The notes under the pieces were generated by a model that ran no database searches, was not told the DNA's origin, and worked only from the letters and a program-made list of their open reading frames with translations. From the NCBI RefSeq assembly GCF_011297335.1, contig NZ_JAAOTJ010000022.1, positions 62,001 to 126,000 on the forward strand: DNA of 64,000 nucleotides. Direction: 5' to 3'. Within the stretch, counting starts at the first letter, position 1; each line of letters opens with the position of its first letter. Made by a program: the position numbers and the translations under genes. Source of the stretch: Catellatospora methionotrophica (lineage in GTDB: Bacteria; Actinomycetota; Actinomycetes; Mycobacteriales; Micromonosporaceae). This document shows positions 33,888-42,283 of this stretch, one piece after another.

Positions 33888-35474
33888 TCAGGGGCCGGAC
33901 GGGGCGGCCTCGGCGCGAACCCGGGTGGACGACAGCGCCCGGACCGGCGGCGGCGTCGGCTCGGCGGGCGAGGCGGCCCGCTCGGCGGCGCGGGCGATGT
34001 TGCGGGCCATGCCGCCGAAGATGAAGTGGTGGAACGGCGAGATGCACTGCCAGTACAGATGACCCGGCAGCCCGCGCGGGATGAACACGGCCCGCTGGTC
34101 GTAGCGGCACACATGCTCCGGGCTCAGCAGGTCGTGGTCGACCCGCAGTTCCAGCCAGGCCCGGCCGGGCAGCAGCATCTCGGCCCGCAGCCGCAGCAGC
34201 CGCCCGTGCTCGATCTCCTCGACCCGCCAGAAGTCCAGCGCCTCCCCGACGTAGATCTCCACCGGGTCGCGCCGTCCCCGGCGCAGTCCGACGCCGCCGA
34301 TGACCCGGTCCAGCCAGCCCCGCATGATCCAGGCCAGCGGTGAGGAGTACCAGCCGGTCTCGCCGCCGATGCGGATGATGACGTTCCAGAGCGCGTCCGG
34401 CGGCGCGTGCACCCGGCGCGTCTTGTGATCGACGTAGACGCTGCCGCCCGACCAGTCCGGGTCGGTGGGCAGCGGATCGGCCGGTGCGCCCGTCCAGGTC
34501 GCGTTCGACCAGCGGGTCTCCACGTCGGCGTCGCGGATCTTGACCAGGGCCAGTTCCACCGCCTCGTCGAAGTCCTTCAGCCCTTCCGGCGGGTCGGGCA
34601 CGAACCGCGCGATGTCGTGCTCGCGGCACACCGCCTCATGGATCAGGCTGGCGACCAGCGGTTTGGCGATGGCGCCGGGCACCGGTGTGACCAGGTTGAC
34701 CCACTGCGAGCTGAGCCACGGCGTGAGCACCCCGACCGGCACGATGACCCGCGGGCGCAGCCCGGCGATGCGGGCATACCGGTCCATCATCTGGCGGTAC
34801 GTCAGCACGTCGGGGCCGCCGATGTCGAACGACCGGCTCACCCGCTCCGGCACGCTCGCCCACTCCACGAGGTAGTGCAGCACGTCGCGGACCGCGATCG
34901 GCTGGATGCGGGTGCCCACCCAGCGGGGCGTGACCATGATCGGCAGCCGCTCGGTCAGGTAACGCAGCATCTCGAACGACGCCGACCCGGAGCCGATGAT
35001 GACGGCCGCCCGCAGCGTCACCGTCGGCACCCCGGAGGCGGCCAGCAGGGTAGCCACCTCATCGCGGGAACGAAGGTGGGCCGAGGGCGGCTCACCGCCC
35101 GCCGTCGGATGCGGCTCCGGGCCGCCGAGGTAGACGATGCGCTTGACCCCGGCCAGGCGTGCCGCCTCGGCGAACGTGTGCGCGGCGCGCCGGTCGACGT
35201 CCTCGAAGTGTGGCGAGCCGAGCGAGTGGACCAGGTAGTAGGCCGTGTCGATGCCGTCCAGGGCCTCGCGGGTGGCGTCCAGGTCGAGCACGTCCGCCTC
35301 GACGATCTCCGCCCCGCTCGCCCAGGGCACGTCCCGCAGCCGCCCCGCCGACCGGGTCAGACACCGGACCTGATGCCCGGCCTCGATCAGGCGCGGCGCG
35401 AGCCGCCCGCCGATGTAGCCGGTCGCCCCGGTCACCAGAACCCGTGCCCGCCGCTCCGCCGCTCGCCGTGACAT
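33888..35474 (-). CDS. NAD(P)-binding atypical SDR with DUF2867 domain
   Basis: A 528-residue fusion. The N-terminal half is an atypical SDR with VLVTGATGYIGGRLAPRL as the dinucleotide loop, related to NmrA/complex I NDUFA9-like proteins. The C-terminal part (about 340-500) is DUF2867, containing GGSVYVDHKTRRVHAPPDAL and FIPRGLPGHLYWQ. This fusion is common in actinobacteria and cyanobacteria and is thought to act on quinones or lipids, without firm evidence. ATG 35474. Confidence 0.9.
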   Translation of the reverse strand: MSRRAAERRARVLVTGATGYIGGRLAPRLIEAGHQVRCLTRSAGRLRDVPWASGAEIVEADVLDLDATREALDGIDTAYYLVHSLGSPHFEDVDRRAAHTFAEAARLAGVKRIVYLGGPEPHPTAGGEPPSAHLRSRDEVATLLAASGVPTVTLRAAVIIGSGSASFEMLRYLTERLPIMVTPRWVGTRIQPIAVRDVLHYLVEWASVPERVSRSFDIGGPDVLTYRQMMDRYARIAGLRPRVIVPVGVLTPWLSSQWVNLVTPVPGAIAKPLVASLIHEAVCREHDIARFVPDPPEGLKDFDEAVELALVKIRDADVETRWSNATWTGAPADPLPTDPDWSGGSVYVDHKTRRVHAPPDALWNVIIRIGGETGWYSSPLAWIMRGWLDRVIGGVGLRRGRRDPVEIYVGEALDFWRVEEIEHGRLLRLRAEMLLPGRAWLELRVDHDLLSPEHVCRYDQRAVFIPRGLPGHLYWQCISPFHHFIFGGMARNIARAAERAASPAEPTPPPVRALSSTRVRAEAAPSGP

Positions 35475-35589
35475 GCCTGAATTCTACGTTTTTGCGCCAC
35501 TGGGCGGACCTCTGCGACGGATGCCGCGTCGAATTCGTCCCGCATTCCGGGCACGGGCACCGCGCAGTGGACATCGGTGACCGCGTGCC

Positions 35590-35603
35590 CGTTTCGGGAC
35601 GCC
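35590..35603 (-). repeat. inverted third copy of the 14-mer
   Basis: CGTTTCGGGACGCC is the reverse complement of the core of the 15-mer pair at 13719 and 13740. It lies 5 bp beyond the stop of the minus-strand membrane protein gene. Confidence 0.5.
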
Positions 35604-35607
35604 GAAG

Positions 35608-36297
35608 TCAGGTCTGCGGGAGGGGCTGCCGGCTCGGCTGAGGCGGTGACGTCCAGGCGGTGGGCCCGGCCGCGCGGTACACCGTGGCGACGACCGCGAG
35701 CTGGAGCAGCAGTTCACCGACGTTGCCGAGCCAGAAGTGGGCGGCCCCGGCCCCGGCGGCGGCGAACATGGCGATCGCGCCGAGCAGCAGCCAGGGGAAT
35801 CGGGCCGACCGCCAGACCAGGATGCCGATCATGACGAGCACGAGCATGGTGACGATCGCGGGGATCGGTGGCCCGGCGGTGGCGGCGTTGCCGTAGCGCA
35901 GGGTGTCGGCGTACTCCCGGGGTTCCAGGCGCAGGCCGACGATGTCGGACCCGACGCCCAGCGCGATCAGGGCGGTGACCAGCACACCTCCGGCGATGCG
36001 TACGGGCTGCCGGGCGAGCGCGGCGACGCCGAGCCGGGCGGCCAGCGCCGCGCCCGCGACGATCAGCAGCGGCGTGAACAGGGCGTGGATCCAGTAGCGC
36101 GGCGCGTTCACGGCTTCCAGGGCCGGGCCGAAGCCGATCAGCCGTCCGATCGCGACGGCGCCGCTGTCGTAGGCGAGGCCCGCGCAGATCACCGCGACGA
36201 GCACCGCGGCGGGTCCGGCGGCGGCTCGGCGGCGCAGTGCGAGCCCGGACAGGATCAGCATGCATACCGCGATCGACGCCATCAACACAGAGATCAT
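35608..36297 (-). CDS. polytopic membrane protein of unknown function
   Basis: A 229-residue protein with about seven hydrophobic helices (for example LMASIAVCMLILSGLAL and IPAIVTMLVLVMIGILVW) and a short Pro/Gln-rich tail. ATG 36297 is taken because the first helix starts there; the frame continues upstream only as unlikely sequence. No motif assigns a function. Divergent from the surface-protein operon. Confidence 0.72.
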   Translation of the reverse strand: MISVLMASIAVCMLILSGLALRRRAAAGPAAVLVAVICAGLAYDSGAVAIGRLIGFGPALEAVNAPRYWIHALFTPLLIVAGAALAARLGVAALARQPVRIAGGVLVTALIALGVGSDIVGLRLEPREYADTLRYGNAATAGPPIPAIVTMLVLVMIGILVWRSARFPWLLLGAIAMFAAAGAGAAHFWLGNVGELLLQLAVVATVYRAAGPTAWTSPPQPSRQPLPQT

Positions 36298-36508
36298 CTG
36301 GGCCGCCCTGGTGTTTCGTAGATGGGAACACCGTTTCGTCAGTGGGAAAGCTAAACCTCCCCGCCCTGATGGCGCAAGGGTTTCCCAAGCCCGCCCGGAA
36401 ACAGCTCCGGTCGGACGGTTGACAAGCCGGGTAACCGCTGACTTCATTGACGTATCGCTGGCGAGAACGTCGTTTCGTCTAGCGAAACAGAGGGAGAAGG
36501 GAGGTTCC

Positions 36509-38164
36509 ATGCGAAGTAAGTGGGCGGTCGTCACCAGCAGTATCGCTGTCGTCGCCGCGCTGGGTCTGATCGAGGCCCCGGCACAGGCGTACGGACCGGC
36601 GGCGAACTCGCTGGGCTGCCGGCTCTACTTCGGCGACACGGGCACCGGCTCGTCACCGACCACCTGGAGCGACACGTTCGGGCTGACCCTGTCACCGGCC
36701 ACGCCGGCACCGGGCCAGACCGTCACCGTGACGCTCACGGCCGCCGCCGGACCGCTCAACGGGCCCGCCCCGTTGTCCGCCGGTGACGTCCCGGTGGTCG
36801 CCACGGTGGCGCTCGGCGGCTCGCAGTCGGGCACGGTCACGCTGAACCTGGCGCCGTACCCGACGTCGGCCAAGGATCCGTACACGGCGCTCGGCGCGAT
36901 CTCGGCGACAGGCACCTTCGTCGCCGGAACCGCCGGTGCGGCCACCGCCACGGTGACCCGGGTGAAGTTCGCCAACACCACCGCGGCGACGTACTGCTCC
37001 AACGCCGGGGACCGCGACCACAAGGCCGCACCCCAGGCCAGCACCATCGTCGAGGCGTTCAGCGTGTTCGACGGCTCGGCGACGGTCACCGCGGTGACCG
37101 GGCAGACCGTCACCACGCACGCCCGCGCGGGCAACACCGCCACCTTCGCGGTGACGGGCCTGGCACCCGGCGCGACGCTCACCGCCTCCCTGCGGGACGG
37201 CGCGGGCGCGGGCACGGGCGAAGGCTCCGGCACGGGCAGCACCAACGGGTCGGGAGCCGGAACGGGCACCATCGCCGTACCGGCGGGCGCCACCACCGGG
37301 GTCCGCAGCATCGCGGTCTCCGACGGCGTCAACACCGTCCTCGCGCCGATCACCATCCTGGGCACGCCCACCGTCTCCATCAACCCCGGTGGCGGCGGAG
37401 CGGGCACCTCGACGGCGGTGACCGGCACGAACTGGAACCCGGGCAGCACGGTGGCCATCCGCGGCTACCAGGCGCTGGCCGGACCCCCGCCGCCGAACCC
37501 GACCGGGGACGCACCCGTGAACATCACGGCCTCGGCCTCCGGCGGCATCAGCACCACCTACACCGTCAACGACCCCGCGACCGCGTACCTCGGCGCGTCG
37601 TCGGGGGTCGGCCCCGGCACACTCTTCGCCATCGCGAACTGGGCGGCCTCGGCCGACGCCTGCGTCGCGAAGACCGGCGCGGCGACGACCGGGACCTGCT
37701 CGCTGACGTACAACCTGTCGCAGACCGTCACCGCGGGCAACCTCGCGATGGCCCGCGCGGCGGGCAGCGGAAACATCACGCTGCCGGGCGTCACGCTCGA
37801 CGGCACGGTCCACACCAGCACCGGAACGCTGCCGGTCATCACGGTGACGGACTACCGCGGCAGCACCTTCGGCTGGAGCCTGGTCGGCACGCTCACCGAC
37901 TTCACCGGCACCCCCGGCGGCACCATCCCGAAGGCGAACCTGTCCTGGACCCCCGCCTGCGCCGGCACCGCCGGGGCGACCAACGCCGCCACCGCGGCCG
38001 CGGGCACGGCGGGACCGGTGGACGGCGCCACGCTGTGCTCGGCTCCGGCCGACGCGGCGGGCACCGGCGGCAGCTTCGACGCCTCCGCGGCGCTCGCCCT
38101 GACCGTGCCCGCGTACCAGCAGGCCGGTTCGTACACCGCGACGCTCACGATCACGCTGAGCTGA
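36509..38164 (+). CDS. secreted WxL-domain-like surface protein
   Basis: A 551-residue exported protein. A signal peptide ends near APAQAYG. It consists of beta-rich segments of Thr/Ala/Gly-rich sequence: an N-terminal domain to about 190, an Ig-like region with ITILGTPTVSINPGGGG, and a C-terminal domain from about 420 that ends YTATLTITLS, with FGWSLVGTLTDF, as in the actinobacterial WxL-like cell-wall-binding domain. GGGAGG precedes ATG 36509. It heads a seven-gene operon whose second gene is a DUF916 protein, the usual WxL partner, which supports the assignment. Expected to bind peptidoglycan or teichoic structures non-covalently. Confidence 0.75.
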   Translation: MRSKWAVVTSSIAVVAALGLIEAPAQAYGPAANSLGCRLYFGDTGTGSSPTTWSDTFGLTLSPATPAPGQTVTVTLTAAAGPLNGPAPLSAGDVPVVATVALGGSQSGTVTLNLAPYPTSAKDPYTALGAISATGTFVAGTAGAATATVTRVKFANTTAATYCSNAGDRDHKAAPQASTIVEAFSVFDGSATVTAVTGQTVTTHARAGNTATFAVTGLAPGATLTASLRDGAGAGTGEGSGTGSTNGSGAGTGTIAVPAGATTGVRSIAVSDGVNTVLAPITILGTPTVSINPGGGGAGTSTAVTGTNWNPGSTVAIRGYQALAGPPPPNPTGDAPVNITASASGGISTTYTVNDPATAYLGASSGVGPGTLFAIANWAASADACVAKTGAATTGTCSLTYNLSQTVTAGNLAMARAAGSGNITLPGVTLDGTVHTSTGTLPVITVTDYRGSTFGWSLVGTLTDFTGTPGGTIPKANLSWTPACAGTAGATNAATAAAGTAGPVDGATLCSAPADAAGTGGSFDASAALALTVPAYQQAGSYTATLTITLS

Positions 38165-38236
38165 GCGGGAACCGGTGGGGGCGGGCGCTATCCGTCCCCA
38201 CCGGCCCCCTGTATCCCACCACCCGGGGAGAGGCTG

Positions 38237-39181
38237 ATGGCCAACTGGTCGCGTACGGCCGCGGTCGTGCTCGCCGCCGCGCTGCTCGCCGTCACGGCAC
38301 CGGTCCCGGCCCACGCCGCGGGCAACGGCCGCTGGGCGGTCGTGCCGACGCCGCCCGACAAGCCCGGCCCCGCCCCCCGCCAGTACTTCTTCCTGGAGTC
38401 GCCGCCCGGCCGCACCGTCATCGACACGGTGCGCGTGGCGAACCTGACCGACCGCCCGATGACCCTGCGCCTGTACGGCGCGGACGCCTTCAACACCAGC
38501 GCCGACGGCGGGTTCGGGCTGCGCCCGCAGGCCGAGCGGCAGCAGGGCATCGGCGCGTGGACACAGCTGGGCCTGGCCGAGATCGTCGTGCCCGCCAAGC
38601 GCCAGACCGACATCCCGTTCACCATCACCGTCCCGCCGAACGCGTCACCCGGCGACCACGTCGGCGGCGTCGTCGCGGCCGAGGCCACGCCCAGCGGGCA
38701 GCTCGCCGAGGGCGGCCTGACGGTCGGCGTCACCCACGCCGTGGCGGCGCGCGTCTACCTGCGGGTCAGCGGCCCGACCGTGCCCGGCCTGGCCGTGCAG
38801 GACGTCGACGCCGACGCCGGGGAGCTGACCTACACGCTGGCCAACACCGGCAACATCCACCTGGTGCCCGCCCTCACGGTGACCTCGTCCGGCCTGTTCG
38901 GACACACCGTCACCGCGACCGGACCCGGCTCGCAGCCCGACCTGGTGCCCGGCGCGCGCACCCGCCTGCGGGCGGCGCTGCGCGGCACGTGGCCCGTCGA
39001 CGTCGTCACCACCACGGTCACCGCCACCGCCGAGGGCGGCGTCACCGCCACCGGCTCGACGACCACGGTCACCGGCGTCTGGCCCGCGCTCGGCGTGCTC
39101 GCCCTGCTCGCCGCCGTCGCGTTCCTGCTGCTCCGCCGCCGCCGACGGGCCCGCCGCCCGCGCCCGCGAGGCCTGGCATGA
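38237..39181 (+). CDS. DUF916-type WxL-partner membrane-anchored protein
   Basis: A 314-residue protein. A signal peptide (ends near AHAAG) is followed by a DUF916 (WxL peptidoglycan-binding) domain with RPMTLRLYGADAFNT and ITVPPNASPGDHVGGVVAAE, a beta-sandwich, one C-terminal membrane helix (ALGVLALLAAVAFLLL) and a highly basic tail (RRRRRARRPRPRG). Extracytoplasmic and membrane-anchored. In Firmicutes such proteins work together with WxL proteins at the cell wall. Its stop overlaps the next start (ATGA). Confidence 0.85.
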   Translation: MANWSRTAAVVLAAALLAVTAPVPAHAAGNGRWAVVPTPPDKPGPAPRQYFFLESPPGRTVIDTVRVANLTDRPMTLRLYGADAFNTSADGGFGLRPQAERQQGIGAWTQLGLAEIVVPAKRQTDIPFTITVPPNASPGDHVGGVVAAEATPSGQLAEGGLTVGVTHAVAARVYLRVSGPTVPGLAVQDVDADAGELTYTLANTGNIHLVPALTVTSSGLFGHTVTATGPGSQPDLVPGARTRLRAALRGTWPVDVVTTTVTATAEGGVTATGSTTTVTGVWPALGVLALLAAVAFLLLRRRRRARRPRPRGLA

Positions 39182-40236
39182 AGCGCGTGGCCGCCGCCCT
39201 GATCGCGCTGCTGGCCGTGCTCGCGGTGCCGATTCCGGCGCGGGCCGACGGCTGGAGCGTGACGCTGTCCGCGCCCAAGGCCCGGCCCGGGGACACCGTG
39301 CGGGTGACGGGTGCCAACTGGCCCGCCGGGCGGCTGGTGCAGCTGGTCACGTGCGGGGAGCTGGCGCTGGGCGGGTCGGCGTCGTGCGACATGCGCGGCG
39401 CGCTGGCCACCGCCGTGAAGCCGGACGGCACGTTCTCCGTCGTGCTCACCGTCGGCGAGCCGCCCCGGCCCTGCCCGTGCGTGGTACATGCCGCGGCGGT
39501 GGGCAGCGGCGAGAGCGGGCACGTGGACACCCCGCTGGAGGTGTCCGGGCACCCGACGGGACCAGTGCCGGCGGCTCCGCGTACCCAGGCCCGGGTCGAG
39601 GTGGTCGAGGCGCGGCTGAGCGGGGGCGGGTCGGTGTCGGCCTGGTTCGGCGGGCCGCAGCACCGCACCCTGGTCTACACGGTGCGCAACGCCGGGGCGT
39701 CGACGCTGACCGGTGCCCCGCTGACGGTGCGTGTCGGCAACGGGCTCGACGCCGTGCCCACCCCGGCCAGCGGCGAGCTGCGGCCCGGCGAGACCCGCAC
39801 GTACGAGGTCGCGGTCACGATCCCGTTCGCGGCGTTCGGGGCGTACCCCGTGACCGCCGAGCTGGGCGGGCTGGGGCAGGCGAAGGCGGTGCACCAGGCG
39901 TACCCGTGGGGGCTGGTGCTGCTCAACGTCGTCGGCGTCGCGCTGATCGTGTTCGGGGTGCTGCGGCTGGTCCGCCGCCGACGGCTGCGTGCCGCCGGGC
40001 CGGTGCTGGCCGTGGACGGGCCGATGCTGCTGCCCGCCGTGGTGCGGGTGCCGGAGCTGGGGGCGTACCTCGTCTTCGACGACGCGCCCGGCGCGGGCCG
40101 CATGCGCCGCCTCGCGGGTGGGCAGCTCGCCCCCGACGAGGTACGCCGCCTGCTGGAACGCGAGCCGCAGCAGCCGGACGCGGTCGTCGACCTGGCAGCG
40201 CTCGACGCCTACCTTGCCGTTCGCGAAAGAGGGTGA
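39178..40236 (+). CDS. membrane-anchored neocarzinostatin-fold protein
   Basis: A 352-residue protein. The signal peptide ends near PARADG. Residues about 23-115 resemble the neocarzinostatin/macromomycin Ig-like fold (KARPGDTVRVTGANWPAG, paired cysteines CGE...CDM and CPC). A second beta domain follows (about 140-240), then one membrane helix (WGLVLLNVVGVALIVFGVL) and a cytoplasmic part of about 90 residues. The cytoplasmic domain makes signalling or contact with the ABC ATPases possible. Coupled to the DUF916 gene by ATGA and three bp from the solute-binding protein gene. Confidence 0.78.
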   Translation: MKRVAAALIALLAVLAVPIPARADGWSVTLSAPKARPGDTVRVTGANWPAGRLVQLVTCGELALGGSASCDMRGALATAVKPDGTFSVVLTVGEPPRPCPCVVHAAAVGSGESGHVDTPLEVSGHPTGPVPAAPRTQARVEVVEARLSGGGSVSAWFGGPQHRTLVYTVRNAGASTLTGAPLTVRVGNGLDAVPTPASGELRPGETRTYEVAVTIPFAAFGAYPVTAELGGLGQAKAVHQAYPWGLVLLNVVGVALIVFGVLRLVRRRRLRAAGPVLAVDGPMLLPAVVRVPELGAYLVFDDAPGAGRMRRLAGGQLAPDEVRRLLEREPQQPDAVVDLAALDAYLAVRERG

Positions 40237-40239
40237 CCC

Positions 40240-41574
40240 GTGGACAGATCTACGGCGCTGCGCGCCGTGGCCGCGACGGTGGTGGCGGCGGTGGCGTTCA
40301 CCGGCTGCTCGGCCGTCATGCCGGGCGCGCTGGACCAGGGGCCGCCGGTGGCGCTGACCGGCACCGGGCCCGGCGTCACCGACAGCACCGTGAAGGTCGT
40401 CTTCGTCGGCGTCGACCTGGGCACCACCGGTAGCACCCTGGGTTTCCGCACCGCCGACGCGGGCGACCTCCCGGCACAGGTCAAAGCCCTGGAGGAGCAC
40501 GTCAACGCCAACGGCGGCATCGCCGGGCGGCGCATGCAGGCGGTGTTCCGCTCGTACGAGGCCAGCAACGACTCCCCGGCCGCCGAGGAGAAGCTGTGCA
40601 ACCAGATCACCCAGGACGACAAGGCGTTCGCCGTGGTGCTGACCGGGCAGTTCCAGTCCAACGCGCGCCCCTGCTACGCCTCGCGCGGCACGCTGATGCT
40701 CGACGCGACCCTGGTCCCCAACGACGACGCCACGTACGCGCGGCTGTCGCCGTACCTGTGGTCGGCCAGCTATCCCGGCTACGACGAGTTCGTCAGGGCG
40801 CTGCTGGCCTCGCTGGACGGCGAGGGCTTCTTCACCGGCGTCGACGCGGCGGGCGTGGTCGCCGCCGACACCCCGGTCAACCATGCCGTCTACGAGCGGC
40901 TGGCCGAGCCGGAGCTGCGCAGGCTCGGCGTCGCACCGGCCGTCTCCTGGGTCGACACCACCGACCTCGGCACCCTGAACGCCGGGCTCAACCAGGCCGT
41001 CGTCGACTTCCGCAGCCGTGGCATCAGCCGGGTGATGTTCCTCGGCGGGGCCCGGCTGGCGTCGTTCTTCCTGACCACGGCCGCCGCGCAGAGCTACACG
41101 GCCCGCTACGCGGTGTCCAGCTTCGACAACCCGGCGTTCCTGGTGAACAACCCCGGCACGATTCCGGTCGCGGCCCTGGACGGCATGGTCGGCATCGGCT
41201 TCAACCCGAGCCAGGACGTGCCCGACAGCGGGCTGCCGTTCCCCGGCGGCGACGCCGAGCGGGCCTGCCTGGACATCCTCGCCAAGGGCGGGCAGAGCTT
41301 CAAGACCAGGGAGAACGCCCGCGTCGCGGTCACCTACTGCGACGCCGCGCTGCTGCTGCACGCCGCCGCGGAGGACCTCGGCGCGAACCTCAACGCGGCC
41401 GCGTTCGCGCGGGCGGCCGCCGCGCTCGGGGACCGGTTCACTCCGGCGGCGGGCATGCGCGGGCTGCTCGGCGGGGACCGGCGGGCGGCGGGCGGCGGTT
41501 ACCGGGTGCTGGCGTACGACACCGGGTGTTCGTGTTTCGCCTATCGCGGTGAGGAGAAGCGCTTTGCCGGCTGA
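40240..41574 (+). CDS. LivK-like solute-binding lipoprotein
   Basis: A 444-residue periplasmic-binding-protein type I (Peripla_BP_6) protein. The lipobox reads VAFTGC, giving a lipid-anchored Cys near residue 23. VKALEEHVNANGGIAGRRMQ is the classic start of branched-chain-type binding proteins. Binding residues cannot be matched to an amino-acid ligand with confidence, and the surface-protein context suggests a different ligand. GTG 40240 follows the previous stop by 3 bp. Confidence 0.88.
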   Translation: MDRSTALRAVAATVVAAVAFTGCSAVMPGALDQGPPVALTGTGPGVTDSTVKVVFVGVDLGTTGSTLGFRTADAGDLPAQVKALEEHVNANGGIAGRRMQAVFRSYEASNDSPAAEEKLCNQITQDDKAFAVVLTGQFQSNARPCYASRGTLMLDATLVPNDDATYARLSPYLWSASYPGYDEFVRALLASLDGEGFFTGVDAAGVVAADTPVNHAVYERLAEPELRRLGVAPAVSWVDTTDLGTLNAGLNQAVVDFRSRGISRVMFLGGARLASFFLTTAAAQSYTARYAVSSFDNPAFLVNNPGTIPVAALDGMVGIGFNPSQDVPDSGLPFPGGDAERACLDILAKGGQSFKTRENARVAVTYCDAALLLHAAAEDLGANLNAAAFARAAAALGDRFTPAAGMRGLLGGDRRAAGGGYRVLAYDTGCSCFAYRGEEKRFAG

Positions 41575-42283
41575 CGCGCTCTCGGCGACCGGGATCGACT
41601 GCTCGTACGGTCCGGTGCAGGTGCTGTTCGGGGTCGGCCTGCGGGTCGGGCCCGGCGAGATGGTGGGCCTGTGCGGCCCGAACGGGGTCGGCAAGTCCAC
41701 GCTGCTGCGGGTGCTGTCCGGCCTGCACCGGCCCACGGCGGGCCGGGTCGAGCTGGGCGGCGCGGACGTCACCGGGGTCTCGGCGGTGCGCCGGGTGCGG
41801 CTGGGCCTGTCCACCGTCGTGGGCCAGGCCGCGTTCGGCTCGCTGTCCGTGCTGGACAACCTGCGCCTGCACGGGTACGCCATGCCGCCCGCCCAGGTCC
41901 GCGACGCCGTCGACGCCGCCCTGGCCGTGTTCCCGCGCCTGGCGCAGCGCGCGCACCAGCCCGCCTCGGCGCTGTCCGGCGGCGAGCGGCAGATGCTGGT
42001 GCTCGCCAAGACCCTGATCCAGCGCCCGCGCGTGCTGCTCGTCGACGAGCTGTCGCTCGGCCTGGCCCCGATCGTCGTCGGCGGCCTGCTGGAGCTGCTG
42101 CGGCGGCTCAACGCGACGGGCGTGGCGATCCTGGTCGTCGAGCAGTCGGTGAACGTGGCGCTGTCGCTGGTCGACCGGATCTGCTTCATGGAACGGGGCA
42201 TGATCGCCGCCGAGCACCGCCCCGAGGACCTGCGCGCGCAGCCCGAGCTGGTGCGCTCGCTGATGCTGGGCGGTCACGCATGA
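41564..42283 (+). CDS. LivF-type ABC ATPase
   Basis: A 239-residue ATPase of the branched-chain amino-acid class. Walker A GPNGVGKST, Q-loop region VVGQAAFGSL, signature LSGGERQML, Walker B VLLVDELSLGLAP (Glu after Asp present) and the H-loop position occupied by VVEQS. GAGGAG lies 6 nt before TTG 41564, which fits a coupled start inside the previous gene's last codons; a GTG at 41549 is the alternative. ATGA overlap with the LivHMG gene. Confidence 0.9.
   Translation: MPADALSATGIDCSYGPVQVLFGVGLRVGPGEMVGLCGPNGVGKSTLLRVLSGLHRPTAGRVELGGADVTGVSAVRRVRLGLSTVVGQAAFGSLSVLDNLRLHGYAMPPAQVRDAVDAALAVFPRLAQRAHQPASALSGGERQMLVLAKTLIQRPRVLLVDELSLGLAPIVVGGLLELLRRLNATGVAILVVEQSVNVALSLVDRICFMERGMIAAEHRPEDLRAQPELVRSLMLGGHA

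Noticed and set aside
38830-42201. Very long open frame (1123 codons) on the minus strand across the surface-protein operon
   Set aside because: It is antisense to five well-supported genes, has Arg/Pro/His-rich composition typical of reversed GC-rich frames and no recognisable domain.
41671-42279. N-terminal extension of the LivHMG frame into livF
   Set aside because: This part is livF read in another frame; the ATG at 42280 overlaps the livF stop and begins a normal LivH sequence.
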